A stretch of 64,000 nt of DNA from Myxococcus sp. RHSTA-1-4 (GCF_020037125.1 NZ_JAIQDG010000002.1:124001-188000), one strand, 5' to 3'. Counted from the stretch's first letter, positions 10,527 to 18,744 are shown. Numbers and translations: made by a program. The notes: a model not told the origin generated them from the sequence alone.

Positions 10527-11282
10527 TCAGTCCCCGCGCTCGGCGGCCCGGACGGCCGCGCCCAGCCGGGCGGCCACGTCCCGGTCCTGGATGAGCTGGA
10601 GCACCAGGTCGTTGCGCAGCAGGGCGGCGGTGTCGCCCCGCGCGAGCGCCTGCTTCAGCTTCTGGTCCTGGAGCAGGCGCTGGAAGCGCGGGTCCTTGCG
10701 CAGCGCCTTGTAGGCGGGGTCGTCCTGGAGGCGGGCCGCCTTCTCCGGGTCCGCGGCGGCGTTCGCCACGCGCACCAGGTTGCCCACCTGTGAGAACTGC
10801 GTCATCTCGAAGAGGTTGAAGCGGCGCGCCAGCCCGACGGCGAGCGAGTCCTTCGTGGAGACGCCGAAGCGCTTGCCGGCCACCACCACGTGCTGCTCGA
10901 AGAAGGTCATGGCGCTGAGCGCCACCCAGGCGATGACGGCCAGCTTCGCGCCTCCCAGGATGAAGCCGAGGAGGCGGTCCACGCTCCGGTCCTCGGAGTG
11001 CTTGCCGGTGCCGAGCATCCGCACCAGCAGCGCGCCCAGCGCGTAGCGGACCGCCAGCCACACGCAGACGAAGACCAGCACCGAACCGAGGATGATGCCG
11101 ACGAAGAGGGGGCCGCCCAGTGACTCCGCCAGCCGGGGGCCGAGGATGGGGCCCAGCCGGCTCGAGGCGAAGTACGCCACCGCCAGCCCCACCATGTTGG
11201 CCACCTGCCGCGACGCCCCGGTGACGGCGCCGATGATGCCGAAGAAGAGCACCAGGCCGAGGATGGTGAGGTCGAGGACCAT
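10527..11282 (-). CDS. CvpA-like integral membrane protein with soluble C-terminal tail
   Basis: The 251-residue protein has four hydrophobic segments in its first 135 residues (ILGLVLFFGIIGAVTG; VGLAVAYFAS; FVGIILGSVLVFVCVWLAV; AKLAVIAWVALSAM) arranged as in the CvpA (colicin V production) family, including the RxVDxxLGFxLGxxK-like stretch DRLLGFILGGAK. The last 100 residues are a charged helical cytoplasmic tail ending QDRDVAARLGAAVRAAERGD. CvpA proteins are envelope-associated with no defined activity. It lies 21 bp downstream of the J-protein gene, so it appears to be the last gene of the Hsp70 operon. Confidence 0.75.
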   Translation of the reverse strand: MVLDLTILGLVLFFGIIGAVTGASRQVANMVGLAVAYFASSRLGPILGPRLAESLGGPLFVGIILGSVLVFVCVWLAVRYALGALLVRMLGTGKHSEDRSVDRLLGFILGGAKLAVIAWVALSAMTFFEQHVVVAGKRFGVSTKDSLAVGLARRFNLFEMTQFSQVGNLVRVANAAADPEKAARLQDDPAYKALRKDPRFQRLLQDQKLKQALARGDTAALLRNDLVLQLIQDRDVAARLGAAVRAAERGD

Positions 11283-11303
11283 GGGGCTCCTTCCCGGGGG
11301 CCG

Positions 11304-13604
11304 TCAGCGGATCTTGAACGCGTCGCCCTTGCCCTTGGACTCGTCCGAGAGCTGCTTCTGCACCTCCGCCAGCCGCTCCTTGTAGCGGGCGTTGGCGGGC
11401 TCATAGGTGAGCGCCATCTTGAGGTTGCGCTCGGCGGCGGACAGGTTGCCGCCCTCGGCGTCCTTCTGGGCCTGCTGGTAGAACTGGCGCCCCTTGGGGT
11501 GGGTGCCGATCTGCTCCTCCTGCTCCTTCTTGGCGGCGGCCTTCGTCTCCGCCTCGGAGGCCTCGGTGAAGCGCAGCTTCAGGGCGCGCTCGGGGCCCGT
11601 CACGTCGGTGACGTACTTCTTGCGCTTCGTGTCGTCGCGCAGGACGTAGTACGCCTCGGTGACGCGCTTGTAGAGCTCGTGCACCCGCTCCTTCAGCTCC
11701 TTCGACTCCACGTGGAAGAAGCGGTCCGGGTGGTACGTGCGGCTCTCCCGGTAGAAGGCCTTCTTGATGTCCACGGGGCTGGCCGTCTTCTCCAGCAGGA
11801 GCACCTCGAAGTAGTCCATCTGGTCCAGCCGTGCACAGCGCGACTCCAGGTCCGCGAGCTGCTGGGCGTCCAGGCCCGGTCCCTTCGCCGCGGAGGGCGG
11901 AGGCGGCGGCGCCAGGGCGGCCGCGGGAGGAGGCGGAGGCAGCCCGGCCGTGACGGGCGGGACGACGGGGGCGATGCCGGGCACGGCGCCCGACGGAGCA
12001 CGCACCGCCGCGGTCACCGAGGGGACGGCGGGCGCCACGGGCGGGACGATGGGGGCGATTCCGGGGACGGCGGGGGCCACGGGCGGGATGCCCGGGACAC
12101 CCGGGGCCGTCCCTCGCGCGGCGGGGCCGGCGGCCGGGGGCGGACGGGGCGCGGAGCCAGCGGGCGCCAGGGCGGGCAGGGAGACGGTGGGACGCGCTCC
12201 CGGGCGGACCTGCGGCTGAGACGAGGCCGGGGCAACGGGCGGCGCCACCTGACCCACGGCGAGCGTGGGCGGAGGACGAGGCGCCGCCGGGGCCGCGACG
12301 GGCGGACGCGCCGCCGCGCCGGAGCCCGGAACGGGAGCCGCGCCGGAGAGAGGCCGCTGGGCCGCGGGCGCGGACGTCCCCGCGCCGGAGACGGGCCGCT
12401 GGGCCGCGGCCACCGGGGGCGCGCCGGACCGGGGAACAGCGGGCACGGCGCCAGAGGCGGGCCGCTGGGCCGCGGCCACCGGGGGCGCTCCGGAGGGGGG
12501 AACCGTGGGCACCGCGCCGGAGGCGGGGCGCTGCGCGGCGGCCGTGGGAGGAACAGCGGGCACCGCGCCAGAAGCGGGGCGCTGCGCGGCGGCCACCGGG
12601 GGCGCGCCGGACGGGGGTACCGTGGGCACGGCGCCAGAAGCGGGGCGCTGCGCGGCGGCTGCCTGTGGGGTGGTTCCCGCCGCGGAGGGAATGGACGGGA
12701 TGCCGCTGATGGTGGGGCGCTGCGCGGCGGCGGAGGGCACGGCGCTCGAAGCAGTGGGCATCGCCGGGATACCGGTGACTGTCGGACGCTGGCCGGCGGT
12801 CGGCGGCGTGGTCGGAGGCACGGAGGGAACGGAGCCCGAGGCCGGGGGGCGCACGGCGGTGGCCGCCGTCGCGGCCGGAGTGGCCTGCGACGCGCCAGGA
12901 ACGGAGGTCGGCGCCGGGGGCTGTACCGAGGGCAGCCCGGCGGGAGTACCGCGAGGCGCGGGGCCCGCGGTCGCCGGGGTGATGGAGGGCAGGGCGGCTG
13001 GTGTGCCACGAGGCGCGGGACCCGAGGCCACGTCCCTGGAGCCCACCTGGGGAGCGGAGCCCGGGGGGGCCGCCACGGGCGGCACACCCGGAGCCGCGGG
13101 GCGTGCGGCCGGCGGCGCCGCGCGAGCTGGGGGCACGGACTGCGAACCCGCCGCGCCCACGGCGGGAACCGGCACGGTGGGACGCGCGGCGCCGGCGGCC
13201 TGCTGCGGACCCGCGACACCCACGGCGGGAACCGGCACGGTGGGACGCGCGGCGCCGGTGGCCTGCTGCGGACCCGCCGCGCCCACGGCGGGGACCGACA
13301 CGGTGGGGCGCGGAGCCCCGGGGGCCGCGGTGGCCGGAGCATGGGGAGGCGCGGCCTGGACGGGGGCCGTTCCCGGAGGCGGCGAGACGGGCGCGGCGCC
13401 CGGGGCCTGCGGGGGACGTGGAGCCTGGGGCGCGGCACCCGGAGCCGGCGCGGACGGAGGGCGGGGCGTGGCGGTCGCGGGCGCGCCGGGCGCCGCGGGG
13501 ACGGCGGCCGTCACCCGGGGGACGGCGGGGCGTGCGGGAGCCGCCGGTGTCCCGGACGGGGCTCCCGGCGGCTTGCCGGTGCTGGGGTCGGAAGGCTGGG
13601 ACAT
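11304..13604 (-). CDS. J-domain protein with very long Pro/Ala/Val-rich N-terminal region
   Basis: A 766-residue protein. Residues 1 to about 575 are low-complexity Pro/Ala/Val/Gly/Thr sequence made of degenerate repeats, with no predicted fold. A J-like domain follows at about 596-667 (MDYFEVLLLEKTASPVDIKK), with the HPD tripeptide intact at 625-627 (TYHPDRFF), so it should stimulate an Hsp70 ATPase. The C-terminus carries a TPR-like helical pair (FYQQAQKDAEGGNLSAAERN). There is no DnaJ Gly/Phe or zinc-finger region, so it is a class III J-protein. It is 21 bp downstream of the Hsp70 gene and is presumably its dedicated co-chaperone. Confidence 0.85.
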   Translation of the reverse strand: MSQPSDPSTGKPPGAPSGTPAAPARPAVPRVTAAVPAAPGAPATATPRPPSAPAPGAAPQAPRPPQAPGAAPVSPPPGTAPVQAAPPHAPATAAPGAPRPTVSVPAVGAAGPQQATGAARPTVPVPAVGVAGPQQAAGAARPTVPVPAVGAAGSQSVPPARAAPPAARPAAPGVPPVAAPPGSAPQVGSRDVASGPAPRGTPAALPSITPATAGPAPRGTPAGLPSVQPPAPTSVPGASQATPAATAATAVRPPASGSVPSVPPTTPPTAGQRPTVTGIPAMPTASSAVPSAAAQRPTISGIPSIPSAAGTTPQAAAAQRPASGAVPTVPPSGAPPVAAAQRPASGAVPAVPPTAAAQRPASGAVPTVPPSGAPPVAAAQRPASGAVPAVPRSGAPPVAAAQRPVSGAGTSAPAAQRPLSGAAPVPGSGAAARPPVAAPAAPRPPPTLAVGQVAPPVAPASSQPQVRPGARPTVSLPALAPAGSAPRPPPAAGPAARGTAPGVPGIPPVAPAVPGIAPIVPPVAPAVPSVTAAVRAPSGAVPGIAPVVPPVTAGLPPPPPAAALAPPPPPSAAKGPGLDAQQLADLESRCARLDQMDYFEVLLLEKTASPVDIKKAFYRESRTYHPDRFFHVESKELKERVHELYKRVTEAYYVLRDDTKRKKYVTDVTGPERALKLRFTEASEAETKAAAKKEQEEQIGTHPKGRQFYQQAQKDAEGGNLSAAERNLKMALTYEPANARYKERLAEVQKQLSDESKGKGDAFKIR
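12345..12735 (-). repeat. Degenerate in-frame repeats in the J-protein gene (AAQRPASGAVP units)
   Basis: The coding strand repeats a unit of roughly 50-65 bp encoding AAQRPASGAVPxVPPSGAPP-like peptides about six times, with near-identical stretches (for example the complements of 12459-12510 and 12578-12630). Such arrays change copy number by slippage; the phase is preserved. Confidence 0.7.
13156..13344 (-). repeat. 63-bp tandem repeat, three copies, in the J-protein gene
   Basis: Three consecutive 63-bp units begin near 13156, 13219 and 13282, each encoding about 21 residues of the pattern ARPTVPVPAVGAAGPQQA. The first two are nearly identical and the third is diverged. The period is a multiple of three, so gain or loss of a unit keeps the frame. 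Confidence 0.8.
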
Positions 13605-13625
13605 CGGCGTCGTTCAGCGGGCCGC

Positions 13626-15233
13626 TTACTGGGCCACGGCGGGCAGGTCGTTGGTGTTGTGGCCGGCGAGCCGCGTGTCCCGGTTCGCCTCGATGGACTT
13701 CTGGATGTCGGCCTCGGTCATTCCGGACGACAGGGTGATGGTCGTCGACGTCTTCTGACCCGTCTCCGTGTCACACGCGGACACGTTCACCAGGCCGTCG
13801 GTGTTGATCTCGAACGTCACCTCGATCTTCACCTCGCCGCGGTAGCCGATGCGGAAGCCGGAGAACTCGAACTCGCCCAGCATCTCGCACTCGTCCGCGC
13901 GGTTGGACTCGCCCTGGTACACGCGGATCTTCACCTTCTCCTGTCCGTCACGGCTGGTGGTGAAGGCCTTCGAGCGGTCGATGGGCACCGGCGTGTTCTT
14001 GTCGATGATCTTCTCCGTGTACCCGCCTACCGTGCCGATGCGCAGCGTCAGCGGCGTGACGTCCACCAGGAACGTCTCCGTCTTGCTGTCCAGCAGCGCG
14101 TGGGACTGGAGCGCCGCGCCCAGGGCGACCACCTGGTCCGGGTTGACGCCCTCCAGCGGCTCCCGCTGGAAGTAGTGCTTCACGGAGTTGCGGATGATGG
14201 GCAGCCGCGTGGGCCCGCCCACCAGGATGACCGCGTCGATGTCCGCCGCCGTCAGCCGCGCGCTCTGCAGCGCCTCGTCGCACACCTTGAACGTGCGCTG
14301 CACCAGGTCCATCACCATCCGGTTGAACTGGTCCTGGGTGAGCGTGCCGCGCAGGTCCATGACGTTGCCCTGCGCGTCCTGGCAGATGCCCTGGCAGAGG
14401 ATTTCCGCCGAGCCCGTCTGCCCCACGTCGATCTTCGCCTTCTCCGCGGCCTCCTTCAGCATCTGCAGGCAGTACTTGTTCTGCCGCACGTCCAGCCGCG
14501 TCTTCGCCAGGAAGTCGTCCGCCAGCCACGTCATGATGCGGTCGTCGAAGTCGTCGCCGCCCAGGTACGTGTCACCCGCGGTGGCCAGCACCTCGAACAC
14601 GTCCTTGCCAATCTCCAGAATCGACACGTCGAACGTGCCGCCGCCCAGGTCGTACACGACGATGCGCTGGTTGACGTCCCGGCCGAAGCCGTACGCCAGC
14701 GCCGCCGCGGTGGGCTCGTTGAGGATGCGCAGCACCTCCAGCCCCGCGATGCGGCCCGCGTCCTTCGTGGCCTGGCGCTGGTTGTCGTTGAAGTACGCCG
14801 GCACGGTGATGACCGCCTTCGTCACCTCCCGCCCCAGGTACGTCTCCGCCACCGCCTTCATCTCCTTGAGCACCAGCGCGCTGATCTCCGGCAGCGAGTA
14901 CGTCCGCGCCCCCACGGCGATGCGCACCGAGTTGTTGTCGCCCTCGACGATGCGATACGGCATCACCGCCTGCGCCTTCTTCACCTCGTCGGAGAAGTAG
15001 TACCGGCCGATGAGCCGCTTGGCGGAATAGACCGTCTGCTCGGGGCTGGTGATGATGTTCTTCTTGGCCGCGTTGCCCACCAGCACCGAGCCGTCGTCCA
15101 GGAAGGACACGCAGGAGGCATGCGTCGTCTCTCCCCACTCATTGGGGATGACCACGGGCTGCCCGTCCTGGACCACCGCCACGCAGGAATAGGACGTGCC
15201 CAGGTCGATGCCGATTGCGATGTCGTCCGCCAT
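13626..15233 (-). CDS. Hsp70/DnaK homologue lacking the C-terminal lid
   Basis: The 535-residue protein has a complete Hsp70 ATPase domain: GIDLGTSYSCVAV, VITVPAYFNDNQRQ, RILNEPTAAALAYG, VYDLGGGTFDVSI and ILVGGPTRLP. A beta-type substrate-binding domain follows (about 385-505; VTPLTLRIGTVGG, GEFEFSGFR). Canonical DnaK has about 100 more residues forming the helical lid; here the chain ends just after the first lid helix (MTEADIQKSIEANRD). It heads an operon with a J-protein and a CvpA-like gene. A good promoter lies upstream and no CIRCE element was seen. It is unlikely to be the housekeeping DnaK. Myxobacteria carry several specialised Hsp70 paralogues, including SglK for social motility; orthology is not claimed. 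Confidence 0.92.
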   Translation of the reverse strand: MADDIAIGIDLGTSYSCVAVVQDGQPVVIPNEWGETTHASCVSFLDDGSVLVGNAAKKNIITSPEQTVYSAKRLIGRYYFSDEVKKAQAVMPYRIVEGDNNSVRIAVGARTYSLPEISALVLKEMKAVAETYLGREVTKAVITVPAYFNDNQRQATKDAGRIAGLEVLRILNEPTAAALAYGFGRDVNQRIVVYDLGGGTFDVSILEIGKDVFEVLATAGDTYLGGDDFDDRIMTWLADDFLAKTRLDVRQNKYCLQMLKEAAEKAKIDVGQTGSAEILCQGICQDAQGNVMDLRGTLTQDQFNRMVMDLVQRTFKVCDEALQSARLTAADIDAVILVGGPTRLPIIRNSVKHYFQREPLEGVNPDQVVALGAALQSHALLDSKTETFLVDVTPLTLRIGTVGGYTEKIIDKNTPVPIDRSKAFTTSRDGQEKVKIRVYQGESNRADECEMLGEFEFSGFRIGYRGEVKIEVTFEINTDGLVNVSACDTETGQKTSTTITLSSGMTEADIQKSIEANRDTRLAGHNTNDLPAVAQ

Positions 15234-15282
15234 TCCGTCTCCGGATGAAGACCCGCGGTCCGGGCCCGTCGATGAAGCGCGG

Positions 15283-15312
15283 AGGTTAGGCGGCGAACCC
15301 TGGCGCTGTCAA
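15283..15312 (-). promoter_or_regulatory. Sigma70-type promoter of the lidless Hsp70 operon
   Basis: Minus strand TTGACA (15312-15307), 18-bp spacer, TAACCT (15288-15283). The -35 is a perfect consensus and the -10 is about 50 bp upstream of the Hsp70 start codon. No heat-shock element is evident. Confidence 0.6.
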
Positions 15313-15382
15313 CGATTCCAATCGCTCAAATCCCAGCCATTTCAAGGACTTAGCGAGGGACCAAGGGGGCGTGCCTGCTGGC

Positions 15383-15411
15383 TTGAGGGGGGGCTTCGAC
15401 GTCATTATCTA
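15383..15411 (+). promoter_or_regulatory. Candidate promoter for the amidotransferase-like gene
   Basis: TTGAGG (15383-15388), 17-bp spacer, TATCTA (15406-15411), 27 bp before the ATG at 15438. The local AT content rises around the -10 (CATTATCTATC). Sequence-based prediction. Confidence 0.4.
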
Positions 15412-15437
15412 TCAGTGGGAAGGGGGTTCTCTCGCCT

Positions 15438-16271
15438 ATGTCCGTCGTCTTCGCCGCCCTGACGTCCGACCCGAACCTGCTGCGGTGCGAGCTTCACCGG
15501 CTCGCCAGCCAGGTCCTCCTGCAAGGAGAGCAGCGTTCCAACGCCGTGGGGGTGGGCGCGTACGCCCAGGACGAGGTGCTGCTGCGGCGCTTCGCCAGTG
15601 ACGGGGAGCTGACGCTGGACTCGCTCGCTCCCCCGCATGAATCCGACGCGCTGCTGTTCCACGCGGGCCGGCTGCCGGTGGGGCTGTCCCTGGAGGACAA
15701 CACCCAGCCGTTCCGGGCCCGCCGCTGGTTGTTCGCGCACCAGGGGGCCGTCAACGGCTTCGACCAGCTCCGCGCCCCGCTGATGGCGTCGCTGCCGGAC
15801 CACCTGCAGCGGCAGGTGCGGGGCGGCACGGACAGCGAGGTCCTCTTCGCGCTCTTCCTGCGCCACCTGAGGGATTTGGGCCGCACGGATGACCCGAGGC
15901 TGGAGGCGGCCGTCGCCGGGAGGCTGCTGGCGGACACGGCGCGCGAGGTGGCGAAGGTTGCCGCGGGCGCGGGCGTGACGCGCACCTCCACGCTCAACCT
16001 CGTGGCCACCAACGGCTTCGTCCTCGCGGCGTGCCGCTTCGGCGAGCAGCCCCTGTTCTACACGCGGCTGGAGGGCTCGGCGGAGTGCGAGCTGTGCGGC
16101 GTGACGTCCGCGACGCCGGAGACACAGCCCGCGGTGGGCGCGCACCGGCGCCGGCGCACGGTGGTGGTGGCCAGCCACCTGAAGCGCCCGTCGGGCTGGG
16201 TGGAGCTGCCCCAGGGCTCCACCCTGGTGGTCGGCCCCGACCTGCAGGTGCATCACCTGAACGGAGCGTGA
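15438..16271 (+). CDS. Class II glutamine amidotransferase-like protein with Ser in place of the N-terminal Cys
   Basis: 277 residues with the Ntn-hydrolase amidotransferase layout of the YafJ group: a HAGRLPVGLSLEDNTQPF segment (the family's HxR...NxxPF), WLFAHQGAVNGF, and GGTDSEVLFALFL. In the family the residue after the initiator Met is the catalytic Cys; here it is Ser (MSVVFAAL), so the protein is either inactive as a glutaminase, uses Ser as an N-terminal nucleophile, or has taken another role. A purine-rich site (GGGAAGGGGG) precedes the ATG and supports the start. Monocistronic between the Hsp70 operon and the stressosome operon. Confidence 0.75.
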   Translation: MSVVFAALTSDPNLLRCELHRLASQVLLQGEQRSNAVGVGAYAQDEVLLRRFASDGELTLDSLAPPHESDALLFHAGRLPVGLSLEDNTQPFRARRWLFAHQGAVNGFDQLRAPLMASLPDHLQRQVRGGTDSEVLFALFLRHLRDLGRTDDPRLEAAVAGRLLADTAREVAKVAAGAGVTRTSTLNLVATNGFVLAACRFGEQPLFYTRLEGSAECELCGVTSATPETQPAVGAHRRRRTVVVASHLKRPSGWVELPQGSTLVVGPDLQVHHLNGA

Positions 16272-16380
16272 ACCCCGGGGAACACCCGCTCCCTCCATGG
16301 CGCTCCCGGCGCCGCACCGCCCCGAAAGCCGCAAACCCGAGCTTCCCGACCCGAAGTCGGTGAAGCCGGGGACCAATTCC

Positions 16381-16521
16381 CAAAAACTTCGCACACTAGT
16401 CCCAACTTCCATGAGATGGAAGTAGGCCGTGGTGGGTGAGACGTGCACCACTTTACATTTCGAGCGTAATGGTGTTCTATTTTTAAGGAATCGTATCGAA
16501 AAATTCCGCCCGAGATAGATA
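16381..16521 (+). promoter_or_regulatory. AT-rich control region of the stressosome operon
   Basis: In the 250-bp gap after 16271 the right half is markedly AT-rich for this genome. It holds a perfect inverted repeat ACTTCCAT-GAG-ATGGAAGT (16405-16423), a GTGGTG/CACCAC pair (16429-16450), a promoter-like TTTACA-N17-TTCTAT (16452-16480), and GGAAT-N11-ATTCC (16487-16507) just before the GTG start at 16522. The arrangement suggests a regulated promoter with flanking operators. The left part (16272-16380) shows no feature. Confidence 0.45.
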
Positions 16522-16980
16522 GTGCCGGCCCCACTTTTCACATTCTCAGGTCCCGAGGCACCGCTCTGCGTGGAAGTCCGGCTGAAGTCGGACGCCGCGG
16601 TGGCCGCCGCCCTGGGGCGCCGCTTCGCGCGGCAGGTGGGGCTGACGGCCCAGGCCGCCGCGGAGGTGGCGGTGGTGGTGAGCGAGCTGGCCACCAACCT
16701 GGTGCGCCACGCGGGCGCGGGCGGAACGGTGGAGTTGTGGCGGGAAGAGGCGTGGCTCTTCATCCGCTCGAGGGACAGGGGCCCTGGCATGGCGGACCCG
16801 TCGCGGCTCTTCATGGGCCGGGAGGGCCGTCCCGGGCCTCTGCCGGGCGAGAGCCTGGGCGAGGGCGGCGCGGCCGTCATGCGGCTGACGGACGGCGTGC
16901 ACGTCTCCAACCGCGAGGGCGGAGGGCTGGAAGTGGTCGCCCGCAAGAAGCTGGTACTCGATGACAGGAGGCATGGGTGA
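16522..16980 (+). CDS. RsbT/RsbW-like histidine-kinase-fold ATPase (anti-sigma or switch kinase)
   Basis: 152 residues with a GHKL ATPase module: N-box SELATNLVRHAG, G1 box DRGPGM and a G2-like GEGGAAVMRL. Such small kinases phosphorylate STAS-domain partners on Ser or Thr in partner-switching circuits. The start is GTG at 16522 with only a weak ribosome binding site. It overlaps the next kinase gene by GTGA, so the two are coupled. The operon also encodes a canonical RsbT, so this one may be a second kinase acting on RsbS/RsbR or on one of the SpoIIAA-like proteins downstream. Confidence 0.8.
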   Translation: MPAPLFTFSGPEAPLCVEVRLKSDAAVAAALGRRFARQVGLTAQAAAEVAVVVSELATNLVRHAGAGGTVELWREEAWLFIRSRDRGPGMADPSRLFMGREGRPGPLPGESLGEGGAAVMRLTDGVHVSNREGGGLEVVARKKLVLDDRRHG

Positions 16981-17666
16981 GCAGGGGCTCGGGTTCGATG
17001 TGCGCGGACGTGCTGCGCGTGTTGCAGCTGTTCATGTCGGACACCGCGGCGCGGCTCGTGTTGCGTGGCACGCTGGAGCCGCTTCGGCTGTCCGCGGAGA
17101 CGGTGGGCGCGGCGGAGCTGCCGCGCGTCATCGAGGCGCTGGAGCCCGCCACCCGCCACTTCGTGGACCCGGCGCGCAGGCCGCAGCTCGCCGCGCAGCT
17201 GCGGACGCTGACCCAGCCCGCGGCGCCGGGGAAGCCCCTGGCGCCAGCGCCCAAGGCGCCCGCGGCGGGCCCGGAGCTTCGCGCCACCACCTATCTGGTG
17301 CGCACGGAGTCGGACGCCAGCCATGCGCGGCTCGCGGCGCGGATGATGTGCGAGTCGATGGGCGGGCGCGGCTTCGAGTGCCAGAAGGTGGCCACGGCGG
17401 TGAGTGAGCTGGCGCGCAACCAGATTGCCTATGCCGGCGGCGGCACCATCCAGCTCACGCCGGAGCAGGCGCCGCGGCGCCTCCTGCGCGTGCGCGCGGA
17501 GGACCAGGGCCGGGGCATCCCCGACCTGGAGCGCGTGCTGTCGGGCACGTACCGCAGCAAGACGGGCATGGGCCTGGGGCTGCTGGGCGTCAAGCGGCTG
17601 GCGGACAGGTTCGACGTGCGCACCGGCCCCAACGGCACCCTGGTGGACTTCGAGGTGTGGTTGTGA
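16977..17666 (+). CDS. rsbT: RsbT-type stressosome Ser/Thr kinase with N-terminal extension
   Basis: 229 residues. The C-terminal 125 match RsbT: VSELARNQIAYAGGG, AEDQGRGIPDLERVL, GMGLGLLGVKRLADRFDV and a terminal DFEVWL. The first 100 residues are an extra helical domain ending in an Ala/Pro linker, absent from Bacillus RsbT (about 133 residues). In known stressosomes RsbT phosphorylates RsbS and RsbR, is released and activates a downstream phosphatase or other output. Starts by GTG overlapping the preceding stop and overlaps the next gene the same way. Confidence 0.87.
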   Translation: MSRGSGSMCADVLRVLQLFMSDTAARLVLRGTLEPLRLSAETVGAAELPRVIEALEPATRHFVDPARRPQLAAQLRTLTQPAAPGKPLAPAPKAPAAGPELRATTYLVRTESDASHARLAARMMCESMGGRGFECQKVATAVSELARNQIAYAGGGTIQLTPEQAPRRLLRVRAEDQGRGIPDLERVLSGTYRSKTGMGLGLLGVKRLADRFDVRTGPNGTLVDFEVWL

Positions 17667-18232
17667 GGCTGGCCGTCGCCCACCGCTCGCGCCCCAAGCC
17701 GGGAGAGGTGCAGAACGGCGACGTTGCGCTGGTGCGCCAGGAGGGCGAGCGCACCCTGCTGGCGGTGGTGGACGCGCTGGGCCACGGTCCGGCGGCGGCG
17801 CGGGTGGCGGCCGAGGCGGTCCGGTGCCTGGAGGGACTTCCGCTCGGCACGAAGGTGGACCCGGTGCTGGAGGCGCTGCACGCGGCCCTTCGCGGTGGCC
17901 GGGGCGCGGCGGTGATGGTGGCCCTGTTCGACGGGAAGACGCTGCACTGTGGCGGCGTGGGCAACGTGGAGCTGCGCACGTGCGGCACGCGGGTGCCGGT
18001 GATTCCCACGCCCGGCGTCCTCGGCCAGGCCATCCGCTCGCTGCGCACCGCCTCGGCGGAGCTGGTGCCCGGCGATAGGCTCGTCCTCTTCAGTGACGGG
18101 CTGAGCTTCCGGCTGGACCTGGAGTCCGCCCGCAATCTTCCCCCCGAAGGGGCCTGCGCGCTGCTGATGGAGCGCTACGGGCGCCCGACCGATGACGCCA
18201 CCGTGATGGTGGTGGACGTGGAGACCGCATGA
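17663..18232 (+). CDS. rsbX: RsbX-type PP2C/SpoIIE phosphatase
   Basis: 189 residues, single-domain SpoIIE/PP2C phosphatase with VVDALGHGPAAARVA (metal-binding Asp and GHG), GGVGNVELRT, VPGDRLVLFSDGLS and a terminal PTDDATVMVV. Small phosphatases of this type reset stressosomes by dephosphorylating RsbS and RsbR. The GTG start at 17663 overlaps the rsbT stop as GTGA; an upstream GTG at 17657 lies inside rsbT and is less likely. The stop overlaps the rsbS ATG. Confidence 0.87.
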   Translation: MRLAVAHRSRPKPGEVQNGDVALVRQEGERTLLAVVDALGHGPAAARVAAEAVRCLEGLPLGTKVDPVLEALHAALRGGRGAAVMVALFDGKTLHCGGVGNVELRTCGTRVPVIPTPGVLGQAIRSLRTASAELVPGDRLVLFSDGLSFRLDLESARNLPPEGACALLMERYGRPTDDATVMVVDVETA

Positions 18233-18726
18233 GCGAGGATGTCCTTCAGGCCGCCCCCCGACCCGAGCGCGAGACCTCGCGCATTCCCATCATCCCCCTC
18301 TGGGGCAACCTCATCGTTCCCCTGCAAGGCGACATCACGGACGCGCAGGCCGCGCAGCTCTGCTCGGACGTGCTGCGCGACATCCAGCGCACCGGCGCTC
18401 GCGGCATGGTGGTGGACATCTCCGGGCTGTGGCTGGTGGACAGCCACCTGTGCGCGGTGCTGGCGCGGCTGGCCGCGTCGGCGCGGCTGATGGGCACCCG
18501 CACCGTGCTCTGCGGCATGGGCGCGGACGTGGCCCTCACGCTCCAGAGCATGGGCATCCAGCTCGAGAACGTGGAGACGACGCTGGGGCTGGAAGAGGGC
18601 CTGGCGCTGCTCGGTGTGAAGGTGGTGGGCGGGCGCTCCGCCGCCGCCGAGCGGGAGGCCGCCCAGCAGCTCGCCGATGAGATGCTCGGCCTGTCCTCCC
18701 CCACGCCCCCGAAGTCCGCCGTCTGA
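18229..18726 (+). CDS. rsbS: RsbS-type STAS scaffold protein
   Basis: 165 residues. A single STAS domain (about 18-130) with IPLWGNLIVPLQGDI and the phospho-acceptor loop LWLVDSHLCAVLARL; Ser72 occupies the position of the RsbS serine phosphorylated by RsbT. A 30-residue Ala/Glu-rich C-terminal tail extends the usual RsbS. The start overlaps the rsbX stop (ATGA). It would form the stressosome core with RsbR. Confidence 0.88.
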   Translation: MSEDVLQAAPRPERETSRIPIIPLWGNLIVPLQGDITDAQAAQLCSDVLRDIQRTGARGMVVDISGLWLVDSHLCAVLARLAASARLMGTRTVLCGMGADVALTLQSMGIQLENVETTLGLEEGLALLGVKVVGGRSAAAEREAAQQLADEMLGLSSPTPPKSAV

Positions 18727-18744
18727 GGAAGCCCCTTCCCATAT

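Noticed and set aside
11499..15248. Plus-strand open frame of 1249 codons opposite the J-protein and Hsp70 genes
   Set aside because: Runs antisense through two well-supported genes and reads as Arg/Gly-rich low-complexity sequence.
15234..15437. CIRCE heat-shock operator before the Hsp70 gene
   Set aside because: No TTAGCACTC-N9-GAGTGCTAA-like inverted repeat is found; only an ordinary promoter is visible.
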